Of a DNA stretch of 64,000 nucleotides, positions 35,008 to 44,829 are shown piece by piece. The DNA is from JACVCS01 sp038328575 (GTDB taxonomy: Bacteria > Planctomycetota > Phycisphaerae > Phycisphaerales > UBA1924). Made by a program: the position numbers and the translations under genes. Each line of letters starts with the position of its first letter. Within the stretch, counting starts at the first letter, position 1. The notes beneath the pieces are model-generated. The model was not told where the DNA came from. It saw only the letters and a program-made list of their open reading frames with translations, and did no database searches. The DNA lies in contig JBBQMD010000001.1 of the NCBI GenBank assembly GCA_038328575.1, positions 186,001 through 250,000 on the forward strand, in the 5' to 3' direction.

Positions 35008-36894
35008 TCAGTTCCGCTCCGCCGTGGGGTCTGGCGGAAGATCGAAGATGTACTGAAAGGTGCGCTCGAAGGTCGGATCGATCGGGTCCGCCAGCGTCAC
35101 AGTGATGCGAAGCAAGCGCGGCCATTTCCAGGGCAGGGTCGCGGGATAGTTCAGTCGCTCGCCAATGCTCGGCTCATACGCCCCGTTGAAGTTCACATCA
35201 CGCGAAAGGATGGCGTACGGATCGGGAGTGGTCACGGGCGTTGCAGCGCCGGTGAACTCCGCGCCGTCGACCTCCGCGTTCGGGTCACTGAGATCCACGA
35301 AGTTGAAGGGTACGTTGTTGGGAATAAACCGCATCAATACCGCGTTTGTGGGCTGAGTCGCGGGCGCCCGGAAGGTCATCTCTTCCGGCGGCCATGTGGG
35401 GTCTAGCAGGCCAAAGAAGCTGTACGACTCATCGGTCGCGCCGGCGTTCGCCTCAAACATTCGGTAGTCCGGGAAGTATCGCACGGTGAGCGGGCGCGCG
35501 CCGGTCGGAGCCGTGCCCGTCGAGATCACCGGCGTCACGGTCTTGAAGAATAACGCCGTGGAAATGCCGCTGGCATAGTCCGAGTCATAGGGCAGCACCT
35601 CGCTTGGCTGGCCGCCAGCGCCGTTGACAGTGCGCGTCATGCCGTACCAACGAAGCTGGTTCACCTGATCCGGAGCGATGGCTGTGGAAACGAACGAGCT
35701 TGACGAGATCGACTGGCCGAACGACCACTCGACGATGAACTCGGTGCAGTGCGGGATGAACGCGTGCGACGCGAGCACGCGCTGGTCGGTGCGCTGCACA
35801 TCCGTGATGGCGGTCGGGAAACCAATGCCCAGCGGATTCGGCGGCGCGGGCTCGACACGGATGCGGCGATTTGCGAAGGATTGCGCCGGGAGAAGGTCGA
35901 CGAGCTTGGTCTGCACGCGCTGCAGGCCCTGAGCGATCTCCGCCGCGCTGCCACCGACCTTAACCTCCGGCGCTCCGCGCAGTGGCGCGTCGCTTGAGCC
36001 AGACAACCTCGCATCGAGCGGGCTGAGCGTGAACGTGCGGATGTCTGCCAGGCTGCAAGACGCGATATCGACCAACCCGCTGGCAAAGTTCGGCCTCTGC
36101 CCGCCCAGTTCGCCCGAACGCAGCGACGCGGCGCCGCCGACATTCGTTGCAACGGAGACACCCAAGAACACATGCGGCGCCGCTGGCTGTTGGCCGATCT
36201 GGATCGCGCTATCGCGATCATCACCTTGAAGCGTGATGTAGTTCGTTGGGTTGGCGGGGTCTTGGATCCGCAAGTTGATGGGCCGCGGCGGCGCAAGCAG
36301 CGTCACGTGGCGCGCCAGAATCCAATCGCTCGCGAACTGGTTGACGCCGTTGCCGAAGTTCGGCGCTGTCGAGTTGTCATCGGTCAGCGATGGCGGCGTG
36401 GCAAACGACGCGCTCGGGTCCTGTCGCAGACCATGGCCGTAGTAGATTCTCGCCGCCGCGGCTTCGGCGGTGACATTGGGATTCACCGGATCGCGAACGC
36501 TTGTGAATCTTCCTTCGGCGAAGAACACCAACTCATCAACCCGGCGGGCCCGCGCTTTCGTATCGCCACGAAAGACCTGCACGCCAACGTTCGGGGTGCC
36601 CGGTGCGCCCGGTGTGCCCGCATTGGCATGGCGGATAACCAGCACGCCCTGGCGGCTCATGCGGTCGATGTCCTCGCGAAGTTGGCGTTCGAGGATGTTT
36701 GAATAGGTGAGGATGTTGGAGATCTTGCGCCCCGCCGCGACGGTGCGCGTAGTGGCGCGGAAGACTTGGACGATGCCCACGGTGAGCAACGACACCGCGA
36801 TCACCGCGACGAGCATCTCGATGAGCGTGAAGCCCTTGAACGCCCCACGCTGGCGAGTGCTGGCTCTTCGGGTTGAATGTGCGGGTGTCTTCAT
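35008..36894 (-). CDS. large prepilin-like protein (GspJ/PulJ type)
   Basis: The 628 residues begin with a basic leader and the prepilin peptidase site KG|FTLIEMLVAVIAVSLLTVGIVQVFRATTRT (Gly21, Phe22, Glu26), as in the minor pseudopilin GspJ. The long C-terminal part has no cysteine motifs or known catalytic residues and is mostly beta-type, Pro/Asn/Thr-rich. GspJ is usually about 200 residues, so this is three times larger. The start at 36894 is set by the leader length. It lies between the PilV-like and GspK-like genes. Confidence 0.82.
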   Translation of the reverse strand: MKTPAHSTRRASTRQRGAFKGFTLIEMLVAVIAVSLLTVGIVQVFRATTRTVAAGRKISNILTYSNILERQLREDIDRMSRQGVLVIRHANAGTPGAPGTPNVGVQVFRGDTKARARRVDELVFFAEGRFTSVRDPVNPNVTAEAAAARIYYGHGLRQDPSASFATPPSLTDDNSTAPNFGNGVNQFASDWILARHVTLLAPPRPINLRIQDPANPTNYITLQGDDRDSAIQIGQQPAAPHVFLGVSVATNVGGAASLRSGELGGQRPNFASGLVDIASCSLADIRTFTLSPLDARLSGSSDAPLRGAPEVKVGGSAAEIAQGLQRVQTKLVDLLPAQSFANRRIRVEPAPPNPLGIGFPTAITDVQRTDQRVLASHAFIPHCTEFIVEWSFGQSISSSSFVSTAIAPDQVNQLRWYGMTRTVNGAGGQPSEVLPYDSDYASGISTALFFKTVTPVISTGTAPTGARPLTVRYFPDYRMFEANAGATDESYSFFGLLDPTWPPEEMTFRAPATQPTNAVLMRFIPNNVPFNFVDLSDPNAEVDGAEFTGAATPVTTPDPYAILSRDVNFNGAYEPSIGERLNYPATLPWKWPRLLRITVTLADPIDPTFERTFQYIFDLPPDPTAERN

Positions 36895-36983
36895 TGGCAA
36901 GCTACTTTCGTTTCTTGGAGAGTCATCGCGATGCGAGCCGTCGTGCACAGGGGCGGCCCCGACGCCGATGCGATCCACGGGCC

Positions 36984-38102
36984 TCAGTTCGGATTCGGCG
37001 TCGGACGCAACTGCCGCTCCACGGCGTCCGGTGCCAGATCGAACTTCTTGTTGATCACCTGGACCGCAACAGGAACCTGCGGCGTGAACACCACCTGCTG
37101 CAGGTACTGAGGCTGCACCCACGCCTCGCGATCTACGCCATCCGGTGGCTGCTGCTCGCCTTGCACAAGCGGAACACTCGAAGCCACTGCGCGCGTCAGT
37201 CGAAGGATGTACGGGTTATCAAGGCCCGCGCTCCCGTCCACGGTGTACACGTTGCCAAGATTGTCCACGAGCTTCTGCCCGGGCTGAGCGATGAGCGGGA
37301 ACGCAACCGCCATGTCCATGACGCCGCCGTTGACCTGATCACCCGCGTCAAACACGCGCCTGACCTCCAACAGCCGGCGATCTGTCGAGCCGCCATCGGC
37401 GTACACATTGACGTCGGCGATCAGCGGTATCGAATATCGACCCGCAATCGAGCCATCCAGTCGCGGGCGGCCCTGCGTGTCGACCGACACGGGCAGACGA
37501 CGCGTGCTCGTGCGGTCGCTCAAGAGCGCGCTAAACAGCGAATCCTGAAGCCCCTTCGAAGCGAACGGGTCAATCCGGCGGACGAACACCGCCAGTTGCA
37601 TGCCGCCGCCCTTGAAGTCGCGGCGCATTGCCAGATCCCACACAAACTGCGGCTCATTGCCGCCGGACTCCGGCGTCGGGAAGACGCGCGAGCCGAGCGA
37701 GAGCGACTCGTTGGCGCCATACACGAGGATCGAGAGCGGCGTGTTCAGATCCACGGCGACTGGAAAGAGCGCCACCGACGCGTCGTTGACGTCCACCGGC
37801 GGCACGTACCAGGACTGCGAGCGCCACAAATCTAAGTGATATTGGTCTTGGTACTCGAAGATCTTGTTCTTCCAACGCTCCGGCGCAAGCGAACTGCGGC
37901 CCTCAAGTTGCCCGATCGCCGACTGCATCGCCGAGGTGCCCAGCGACTGATCGATGCTCACCGATTGCTGGCGGATGATCACCGGGAGCACGGCCCCCAG
38001 CCCGAGCAGCCCGAGCGCCAGGATCAGCGTCGCCATCAGCACTTCGATCAGCGAGAAGCCCGCGGATCGACGAGATGCACATTGCGTGTTCATGAGATTC
38101 AT
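36984..38102 (-). CDS. prepilin-like protein (GspI/PilV type)
   Basis: The 372 residues carry a 15-residue leader and the cleavage site AG|FSLIEVLMATLILALGLLGLGAVLPV (Phe16, Glu20). The MATLILALGLLGL helix is typical of PilV/GspI minor pseudopilins. The rest is a large beta-rich domain of unknown function (about 50-372). The start overlaps the stop of the preceding prepilin gene (ATGA, 38099-38102), so expression is coupled. Minor pseudopilins of this type help start the pilus or pseudopilus tip. Confidence 0.85.
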   Translation of the reverse strand: MNLMNTQCASRRSAGFSLIEVLMATLILALGLLGLGAVLPVIIRQQSVSIDQSLGTSAMQSAIGQLEGRSSLAPERWKNKIFEYQDQYHLDLWRSQSWYVPPVDVNDASVALFPVAVDLNTPLSILVYGANESLSLGSRVFPTPESGGNEPQFVWDLAMRRDFKGGGMQLAVFVRRIDPFASKGLQDSLFSALLSDRTSTRRLPVSVDTQGRPRLDGSIAGRYSIPLIADVNVYADGGSTDRRLLEVRRVFDAGDQVNGGVMDMAVAFPLIAQPGQKLVDNLGNVYTVDGSAGLDNPYILRLTRAVASSVPLVQGEQQPPDGVDREAWVQPQYLQQVVFTPQVPVAVQVINKKFDLAPDAVERQLRPTPNPN

Positions 38103-39265
38103 CGGTTGCCTCCAACGCCAACTGAGTTCGTGGACGGAAGGACGATCGGCTGCAACGGGCCAGCCGCCGGCGGGATGAAGTACACTCGCGCCTCTTGCGT
38201 GTCGGCTCGCGCGTTGATCGTCGTGTCAGTGTCCGAGGAGCCGGCGCGCCAGCCCTCGATCCACCGGTTGATACTGCGACGAGCGGTGATGTCCGATGGC
38301 AGCGGGTCAATGAGCCTGAGCTGGTATCGCCCGCCGCTATTCTGCTCGTCGGCGCTGGCGTCGTAGAGCGACTCGGTGATCGGGTTCACCCGCACGCCCA
38401 GCGCGTCGGCCAGGCGGCGTTCGTTGTAAACCGCGATTGAGTTGACGTTCTTCGCCAGCACGGTGTCGCCGGAAATGTCGCCAATGAGCTCGCGTTTGTC
38501 GGCGTCGTTCAACGGGTCGGAACCAGCTTGCGGCGCGTTCAACACGCGAATCGCCCAGCGCCGCAGGTCCGCCGCGCGATCGATTCGCTTCCATTCAACC
38601 GCGTCGCGCTCGGCGGAAGAGACGCGCTGGAGAACCACCAGGACGCCCTTGCCACCAGCCGGCAGGGCACGCCCGGTGCCCGCCTCAAATCGAATCATGA
38701 ACGTCTGGCGATTGCCTGCATCTTCCTGCCTGGTGTTGTCAAAGAAGCCGGTCTCAGGAAAGACCCACGTGCCCCTGTCAACGGGGTAGCGCTCGGAGCC
38801 GCTCGCCGCGGGCTCGTACCAATCGCGATCGACCATACCCATCAACGCGAAGCCGCGAACCGACCACCCGGCCGGAAGCTGCAGAGTCTCGTAGCCCTCG
38901 ACCGGGACGAAGACCTCGCGTTCGATGTCTCCGGACCCGTTGCCGCTAGGGCTCTGATCGACCAAGAGCTTGCCGACGCGTTGGCAGACCACGACCGACG
39001 TCTTGCCACCGGGCTCGAACGCGAACACCGCCGCGACATCGCCCTGCCCGGTGCCGGCTCGGGCCAGGTCACGCGCCAGGCCAACGCCCGCGCCGATCAC
39101 TGCGTCTGCGGTGCTCTCTTCCTGCGTGCGGATGATCGAGTTGAACGCCGGGATCGCGATGATGATCAGGATCAGGATGACCACGATGACTACCAGCATC
39201 TCCAGCAGCGTGAACGCACGCTGAGATGCATGTCGGGCCAGGCTTCGAGCGTGAGCGAGTCTCAT
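38099..39265 (-). CDS. prepilin-like protein (GspH type) with Ala at the -1 site
   Basis: The 388 residues have a basic 17-residue leader and RA|FTLLEMLVVIVVILILIIIAIPAFNSI. The +5 Glu is present, but the residue before Phe18 is Ala, not the Gly normally required by prepilin peptidase. The helix and the position between GspG-like and GspI-like genes suggest a GspH-type minor pseudopilin. The large C-terminal part has no known domain. It overlaps both neighbouring genes by 4 bases. Confidence 0.8.
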   Translation of the reverse strand: MRLAHARSLARHASQRAFTLLEMLVVIVVILILIIIAIPAFNSIIRTQEESTADAVIGAGVGLARDLARAGTGQGDVAAVFAFEPGGKTSVVVCQRVGKLLVDQSPSGNGSGDIEREVFVPVEGYETLQLPAGWSVRGFALMGMVDRDWYEPAASGSERYPVDRGTWVFPETGFFDNTRQEDAGNRQTFMIRFEAGTGRALPAGGKGVLVVLQRVSSAERDAVEWKRIDRAADLRRWAIRVLNAPQAGSDPLNDADKRELIGDISGDTVLAKNVNSIAVYNERRLADALGVRVNPITESLYDASADEQNSGGRYQLRLIDPLPSDITARRSINRWIEGWRAGSSDTDTTINARADTQEARVYFIPPAAGPLQPIVLPSTNSVGVGGNR

Positions 39266-40092
39266 TGGCCAAGCTCCAGGACGTTGTCGTTGTTGACCGG
39301 GTCGGTGGCGCTGTTCAGGCTGAGTAGACCATCGGGCCCGCCGGAGATCAGGGCGAAGCCGCCGCGACGAAGCTTGGAGTCCTCGCGAGCATCACCGAGG
39401 AACGCCGGGACGCACCAGTTGGCGACCTGCCCGCGATTCGGATCCGTGTCCGAGAAGAAGAACGGCTCCCAGCGCACGTAGAGAATCGGGAAGCCGTAGC
39501 GATCCACCAGTCGCGTCCGCTCCGGCACGCCGCTGCCATCGCCCACGAGTCGCTCGGTTGAGTTGGCAAAGTCAAACGCAGGCGGATACTTCGACCCGGT
39601 GAGCGAGAAGCCGCCATCGGTCAGCGGGCGCGTGAAGCCCGGGCCATCGACCCCATCCACCGCGCGCGGCAGCGTTCCTAGCAAGTAGTACGAAAGCGAC
39701 AGGCTGCTGAAGCGCGGGATCGGGGGCGTCGTCGCGTTGCCGTAGAACTCCTCGAGCTGCGTCGCCGGAAGGTCGGCCCCGCTGGCCGTCTGATTCTGCA
39801 GTTTGGGGCGTCGGATCGAGCCGTTGCCCGTCGAGATCAGCGGCGCCCCCGGCGCGTTGTGCGCGTCATCCACCAGCGGCGGCAGGAAGTTGAAGTCCTG
39901 CCGGAACCGCTCGACGCCCACCGAGATTGACCGCATGAAGAACTGGTCCGCCGTGCCGCGGGCACCGCGGATCGCGCGCCCAATCGCCACCAGGATGAAC
40001 GCGGCCAGGATCAGGATGATCACTGTGACCAGCACCACCTCGATCAGCGTGAACCCGCGCCGGGCCGGATGTTGGAGATGTTGCCGATTCAT
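39262..40092 (-). CDS. major pseudopilin-like protein (GspG type)
   Basis: The 276 residues begin with a 13-residue leader and RG|FTLIEVVLVTVIILILAAFILVAIGRAIRGAR, the best prepilin signature in this cluster. The first position in the pseudopilin series after the platform protein suits a GspG role. The length is about twice that of GspG (roughly 145) and the calcium-binding C-terminal loop of true GspG was not recognised, so it may be a related type IV pilin. The stop overlaps the next gene by 4 bases. Confidence 0.83.
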   Translation of the reverse strand: MNRQHLQHPARRGFTLIEVVLVTVIILILAAFILVAIGRAIRGARGTADQFFMRSISVGVERFRQDFNFLPPLVDDAHNAPGAPLISTGNGSIRRPKLQNQTASGADLPATQLEEFYGNATTPPIPRFSSLSLSYYLLGTLPRAVDGVDGPGFTRPLTDGGFSLTGSKYPPAFDFANSTERLVGDGSGVPERTRLVDRYGFPILYVRWEPFFFSDTDPNRGQVANWCVPAFLGDAREDSKLRRGGFALISGGPDGLLSLNSATDPVNNDNVLELGQ

Positions 40093-40198
40093 CGAATGCT
40101 CCTTGGCTGGTCACACGCGTGACCAGCCGACCTCACACCCTCCCACCACCACCATCGCCACCATCAACCAACCAGGCGACCACGCCGGGTGCGTTCAA

Positions 40199-41488
40199 TC
40201 AGACCTTGCCGCCCTGCAGCTTCTCGATGATCGCCACCAGCGGCAGGAACATCGCGACGACGATGCCACCGACGACGACACCGAGGAACACGACCAGCAA
40301 CGGCTCAATCAGCTTCACCAGCGAGTTCACCGCGACGTCGACCTCTTCGTCATAGTTGTCGGCGATCTTCATCAACATGGAGTCCAGGTCGCCCGTCTCC
40401 TCGCCGACGTCAATCATGTTGACCACGATCGAATCGCACACCTTGCTCTCGCGCAGCGGCACCGCGAACGTCTCACCCTCGCGGATGCTGTCGTGAACGC
40501 GCTGCAGCGCCCGCTCAAACACGTAGTTGCCGCAGGTGTCGCGCGTGATGCTGATCGCCTCGAGAATCGGCACGCCCGCGTTGATCAGCGTGCCCAGCGT
40601 GCGCGTGAAACGCGCGATCGTCGTCTTCTTCACCAGCGTGCCGATGCCCGGCGTGTACAGCGCCACTGTGTCAATCGTCGCGCGCCCCGGGCCCGTCTTG
40701 CGCCCGTATTTGAAGGTTACAAACAGCACCAGCGGCACGAACACGACGAACACCCAACCCGGGATGCGCTGCCCCGGCTCAAGCCCCGCGACCCACCCCG
40801 ACGTGTTGGTCAGAATCTTGGTCAAAAGCGGCAGCTCGACGCCGAACTCCGCGAAGATTTCCTTGAACTTCGGGATGATGAACACCATGATGAAGGTCAC
40901 GATCGACACCGCGACGATCACGACCATCACGGGGTAGATCATCGCGCCGACGACCTTGCGCTTCAGTCGCTGCGCCTTCTCCATGAACTCCGCGAGGCGC
41001 TGCAGGATGATGTCGAGCACGCCGCCGATCTCGCCAGCGTTCACCATCTTGGTGTAGAGACGATCAAACGCCGCGGGGTGACGGGCCATCGCCTCCGAGA
41101 GACTCGTGCCACCCTCGACGTCCTCGCAGATGCTCTGCATGATGCCCTTGAACTTCCCGGGCTTCTGCTGCTCCTCCAGGATCTGCAGCGAGCGCAGCAG
41201 CGGCAGGCCCGCGTCCTGCAGCGTCGAGAGCTGACGCGTGAACAGCGTGCGGGTCTTGTTGCTGATCCCGCCGATGCTGATGGCGAGCCCCTGGCCCTTC
41301 TTCTTCTTGGCCTTCGCAAAGTCTTCCTGCGTCGGGCCCTTCTTGGCGCCCTTCTGCTCGCGGACTGACGTGGGGAAGAAGCCCTGCTGCTTGATCTTTT
41401 GAATCGCTTCTTCGCTGCTGCCAGCCTCGATCGAGCCCTTCTGGGCCTTGCCGGAGGCATTCAAAGCTTCGTACGTGAAGTTCGCCAT
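40199..41488 (-). CDS. inner-membrane platform protein PilC/GspF
   Basis: The 429 residues match PilC/GspF: an N-terminal FTYEALNASGKAQKGSIEAGSSEEAIQKIKQQGFFPTSV domain, then two repeats, each with a cytosolic helical part and membrane helices (ending IEPLLVVFLGVVVGGIVVAMFLPLVAIIEKL). It spans the inner membrane and links the ATPases to pilin assembly. Start 41488 (MANFTYEAL) has GGAG upstream and fits the family; an in-frame ATG at 41509 lies 7 codons earlier. It sits between PilB and the pseudopilin genes. Confidence 0.95.
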   Translation of the reverse strand: MANFTYEALNASGKAQKGSIEAGSSEEAIQKIKQQGFFPTSVREQKGAKKGPTQEDFAKAKKKKGQGLAISIGGISNKTRTLFTRQLSTLQDAGLPLLRSLQILEEQQKPGKFKGIMQSICEDVEGGTSLSEAMARHPAAFDRLYTKMVNAGEIGGVLDIILQRLAEFMEKAQRLKRKVVGAMIYPVMVVIVAVSIVTFIMVFIIPKFKEIFAEFGVELPLLTKILTNTSGWVAGLEPGQRIPGWVFVVFVPLVLFVTFKYGRKTGPGRATIDTVALYTPGIGTLVKKTTIARFTRTLGTLINAGVPILEAISITRDTCGNYVFERALQRVHDSIREGETFAVPLRESKVCDSIVVNMIDVGEETGDLDSMLMKIADNYDEEVDVAVNSLVKLIEPLLVVFLGVVVGGIVVAMFLPLVAIIEKLQGGKV

Positions 41489-41606
41489 GGTCAATGCTCC
41501 GCGTGTCAACTCACTGGCCGCGCGTCGGTCTCATCTACCCAGATACCTTCGCGTTGTCAGAACTCATTTCCGCTACTTCCCAATGCCCACTACTCAGCGC
41601 CCGAAC

Positions 41607-43358
41607 TCAATCCTCCGCGATCGTCTCGCGAATCACCTCGTCCAGCGTCGTCTGCCCTTCATAAATCCCGAGCAGGCCGCACTCACGCAGCGACCGCATG
41701 CCGTTGCGTTTGGCGATCTGGCGGAGGATGTTGGTGCTGGCATTCTTCATGATCTGGTCGCGCATCTCGTCAGTGAGCGTCATGATCTCAAAGATCGCCA
41801 TGCGCCCGCGATACCCCGAGCCGAAGCAGTTGTCGCAGCCCTTGCCGCGGAAGAACTTCTTGCCCTGCACCATCTCTGGCTTGAGTCCCAACTCCATCAA
41901 CTGCTCTTCCGTCGGGTCGTACGCGTACTTGCAGCGCTGGCAGATCGTGCGGCACAGTCGCTGGGCCACAACGCCTTCCATCGTCGCTGTGAGAAGGAAC
42001 GGCTCCATCCCAAGGTCCACAAGCCGGATAATACTGCTCGGCGCGTCGTTGGTGTGCAGCGTGCTCAGCACCAAGTGGCCCGTCAGCGACGCCTGCACCG
42101 CGATCTCAGCGGTCTCAAGGTCGCGAATCTCACCGACCAGGATCACGTCAGGATCTTGACGAAGGAAGCTTCGCAGCGCCTTGGCGAACGTCAACTCAAC
42201 CTCGGGGTTGATCTGCACCTGGCACAGGCCCTCGATGTCGTACTCGACGGGGTCCTCAGCCGTGAGGATCTTGGTCTCGATGTCGTTGAGCTCTTGCAGC
42301 GCCGCGTACAGCGTCGTGGTCTTGCCGCTGCCCGTCGGGCCGGTCACGATGACGATGCCGTTGGGCTTGCCAATCAGGCGCCGGAACACTGCCAGGTCGT
42401 CCTCGCGCATCCCGATTCGATCCAGCGAAAGCTTGACGTTGCTGCGGTCCAGCACACGCATCACGACGCTCTCACCGTGCATCGTCGGCAACACGCTCAC
42501 TCGAAGGTCCACCGGCGCCCCGCCCACCGTCAACTCGATGCGACCGTCCTGCGGCAGGCGACGCTCCGCAATATCAAGCTTCGCCATGACCTTCACGCGG
42601 CTCGTGATCGCCGGCCCCAGCGCCTTCGGCGGCGGCACCATCTCGTACAACACGCCGTCGATGCGGTAGCGCATCTTAAACTCGTCTTCGAACGGCTCAA
42701 AGTGGACGTCGCTGGCACGATCCTTGATCGCTTGCAGCAGCACCAGGTTCAGCAGCTTGATCACCCGGTTGTCGCTCGCGGCGTCCATCACCGCGTCAAG
42801 GTCGATCGACATCCCACCCTTGCCACCCGCCGCCGCCAGCTTCGCCAGGTCCTGGTCCTTGGCCAGCTCACTGACGACGTCCGTCACCGACTCCTGCTTG
42901 TTGTAGTATTTCTTGATGATGGCATCGACGATCGCGGGGTCGGTCACGACCGCCTCGACGTTGAAGCCCATCAACAGGCGAAGGTCATCCACCGCCCGGA
43001 AGTTGTCGCGGGATTTCATCGCAATCTTGAGCTTCTTGCCCGCCGGTCGGTATTCGATCGGAACCACCTGATACGACTGGACGGTTTCGTTTGGCAGCGA
43101 GTCGATCACTTCCTTGGAGAGCTCGACCCCCGCGAGGTCTACATATCCCAGACCCGCCTGCGCAGCCAGGCCCTCGTCAACGTCCTTCGGCTGGAGGTGG
43201 CCAAGCTCGACCAGGAGAACCCCGATCTGGACCTTGCGACCCGATTTCTGAATTTCCAGCGCCGCGTGAACCTGTTCACGCGTGCACTTTCCCAGCTTGG
43301 TCAGAATGCGACCGAGCTTCTTGCCTTTCACGTCCTGGAGTTCCGCCGGGGTCAGCAC
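41607..43358 (-). CDS. PilB/GspE-type assembly ATPase (copy 1)
   Basis: The 583 residues form an N-terminal MshEN-like domain (1-150), a linker, and a C-terminal AAA-like ATPase. The Walker A motif GPTGSGKT is at 340-347, the Walker B region DVILVGEIRD at 404-413, and two zinc-binding Cys pairs at 473/476 and 508/511. This is the cytosolic motor that extends the pilus or pseudopilus. A second copy (46551-44830) is encoded upstream with PilT between them. Confidence 0.95.
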   Translation of the reverse strand: MLTPAELQDVKGKKLGRILTKLGKCTREQVHAALEIQKSGRKVQIGVLLVELGHLQPKDVDEGLAAQAGLGYVDLAGVELSKEVIDSLPNETVQSYQVVPIEYRPAGKKLKIAMKSRDNFRAVDDLRLLMGFNVEAVVTDPAIVDAIIKKYYNKQESVTDVVSELAKDQDLAKLAAAGGKGGMSIDLDAVMDAASDNRVIKLLNLVLLQAIKDRASDVHFEPFEDEFKMRYRIDGVLYEMVPPPKALGPAITSRVKVMAKLDIAERRLPQDGRIELTVGGAPVDLRVSVLPTMHGESVVMRVLDRSNVKLSLDRIGMREDDLAVFRRLIGKPNGIVIVTGPTGSGKTTTLYAALQELNDIETKILTAEDPVEYDIEGLCQVQINPEVELTFAKALRSFLRQDPDVILVGEIRDLETAEIAVQASLTGHLVLSTLHTNDAPSSIIRLVDLGMEPFLLTATMEGVVAQRLCRTICQRCKYAYDPTEEQLMELGLKPEMVQGKKFFRGKGCDNCFGSGYRGRMAIFEIMTLTDEMRDQIMKNASTNILRQIAKRNGMRSLRECGLLGIYEGQTTLDEVIRETIAED

Positions 43359-43587
43359 GTCCGAGTCTCCTGTCTGTCGTTTGAAGCAGATCGAAGCGGA
43401 AGGCCAATGCTCAACCGACAGGCCCTCGACGCCGCGCCCGCGCGAACGTCACTGATAGTCTATCGCTTGAACATACCTCAACTGTTGCATCAAAAACCAG
43501 ATCACCACGCCACATTTTGATGCGACACGTGGAAAACAACAATGACGATTGCACAATCTCAGGGTCGAGGGCGACATCCGCAGCCGG

Positions 43588-44739
43588 TCATGCACCGCTA
43601 GGGCGACGCGGTTTCGCCTCGCCCTCGGGCGCCTCTTCCTTGATGTCCAGCTCACTGCGCCCGACCTGGCGTCCAAGGCGATGGACCTTGTCGGTGAGAT
43701 CCTGCGGGTTCTTGCTCTTGTCCACCATCTCCTCTGCGGAGATCTTTCCGGACATGTAGTGGTCCCAGAGGTGGTCATCCAGCAACTGCATGCCGAACTT
43801 CTTGCCGGTCTGGATGAACGAGTCGATTCGGAATGTTTTCCCTTCACGAATCAGGTTCTGGATGGCGGGCGTGATGACGAGGAACTCGTACGCCGCGACC
43901 ATGCCGGGCTGATCCACCCGCCCTAACAAAGCCTGACTGAGAATCGCCAGCAGCGAAGTCGAGAGCTGCACGCGAATCTGATTCTGCTGGCTCACCGGGA
44001 AGGCGTCGACAATACGGTCGATCGTCTTCGCGGCGCCCGTGGTATGCAGGGTCGCAAACACCAAGTGGCCCGTCTCGGCGGCTCGGATGGCCGATTCGAT
44101 CGTTTCCAGGTCGCGCATTTCGCCGACCAGGATGCAGTCCGGGTCAGACCGCAGCACGCGCCGCAGCGCCTCGGCAAACGACGGCACGTCGGTACCCACC
44201 TCGCGCTGGTTCACGATCGACAGCTTGTGGTAGTGGTAGTACTCGATCGGATCTTCCATCGTGACGATGTGCCGCTCGAGATTCGTGTTCACGTAGTCGA
44301 TCATCGTCGCCAGCGACGTCGTCTTCCCTGAACCGGTTGGTCCGGTCACCAAGAACATGCCTCGGGGGCGACGCACCAGCTCGCGGCAGATTTCCGGCAG
44401 GCCGATCTGCTCGAACGTCAGCAGGCGGTTAGGGATCTGGCGAAGCACGATCGCCAGATCGCTACGCTGCTTGAAGACCGAGACGCGAAAGCGGGCCTTG
44501 TCGCCGTAGCTGAAGCCGAAGTCGGTGCCGCCCTTTTCAGACAGCTCCTGCTGCTTCGCTTCGGGCGTGATCGACTTCATCAGGGCGACCATGTCGTCCG
44601 AATCGATAACCTTGGTCTTGAGGTTGACAAGACGGCCGTTCAGACGCACCGTCGGGGGCCGGCCCACCGTCAAGTGCAAGTCGCTCGCGCGCTCCTTGAC
44701 GACGGTGTCCAGCAGACGGTCCATTTGCAGAGTGGACAT
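43588..44739 (-). CDS. pilT: PilT-type retraction ATPase
   Basis: The 383 residues show the PilT layout without the long N-terminal domain of PilB. Walker A GPTGSGKT is at 133-140, the Asp box HIVTMEDPIEYYHYHK follows, Walker B is DCILVGEMRD (201-210), and the retraction-specific AIRAAETGHLVFATLHT lies at about 217-233. The zinc-binding Cys pairs of PilB are absent. Retraction ATPases give pilus withdrawal and twitching. Its presence points to a type IV pilus rather than a pure type II secretion system. The C-terminal 30 residues are acidic and Pro-rich. Confidence 0.95.
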   Translation of the reverse strand: MSTLQMDRLLDTVVKERASDLHLTVGRPPTVRLNGRLVNLKTKVIDSDDMVALMKSITPEAKQQELSEKGGTDFGFSYGDKARFRVSVFKQRSDLAIVLRQIPNRLLTFEQIGLPEICRELVRRPRGMFLVTGPTGSGKTTSLATMIDYVNTNLERHIVTMEDPIEYYHYHKLSIVNQREVGTDVPSFAEALRRVLRSDPDCILVGEMRDLETIESAIRAAETGHLVFATLHTTGAAKTIDRIVDAFPVSQQNQIRVQLSTSLLAILSQALLGRVDQPGMVAAYEFLVITPAIQNLIREGKTFRIDSFIQTGKKFGMQLLDDHLWDHYMSGKISAEEMVDKSKNPQDLTDKVHRLGRQVGRSELDIKEEAPEGEAKPRRPSGA

Positions 44740-44829
44740 TGGGAAATCCTCAAATGATCAGGTTGCCAAAGTTTCCAAACTCAAAACCGGGGTCACTCTC
44801 AAACGGAAAATAGCCCGACGGTCGTGGGC

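Noticed and set aside
34796..35125. N-terminal extension of the giant GspK-like protein
   Set aside because: The residues lack family features, and the ATG at 34795 has a ribosome binding site and places the membrane helix correctly.
41448..43520. 690-residue open frame opposite pilC and pilB
   Set aside because: His/Arg/Leu-rich and crosses the boundary of two clear genes; no motif seen.
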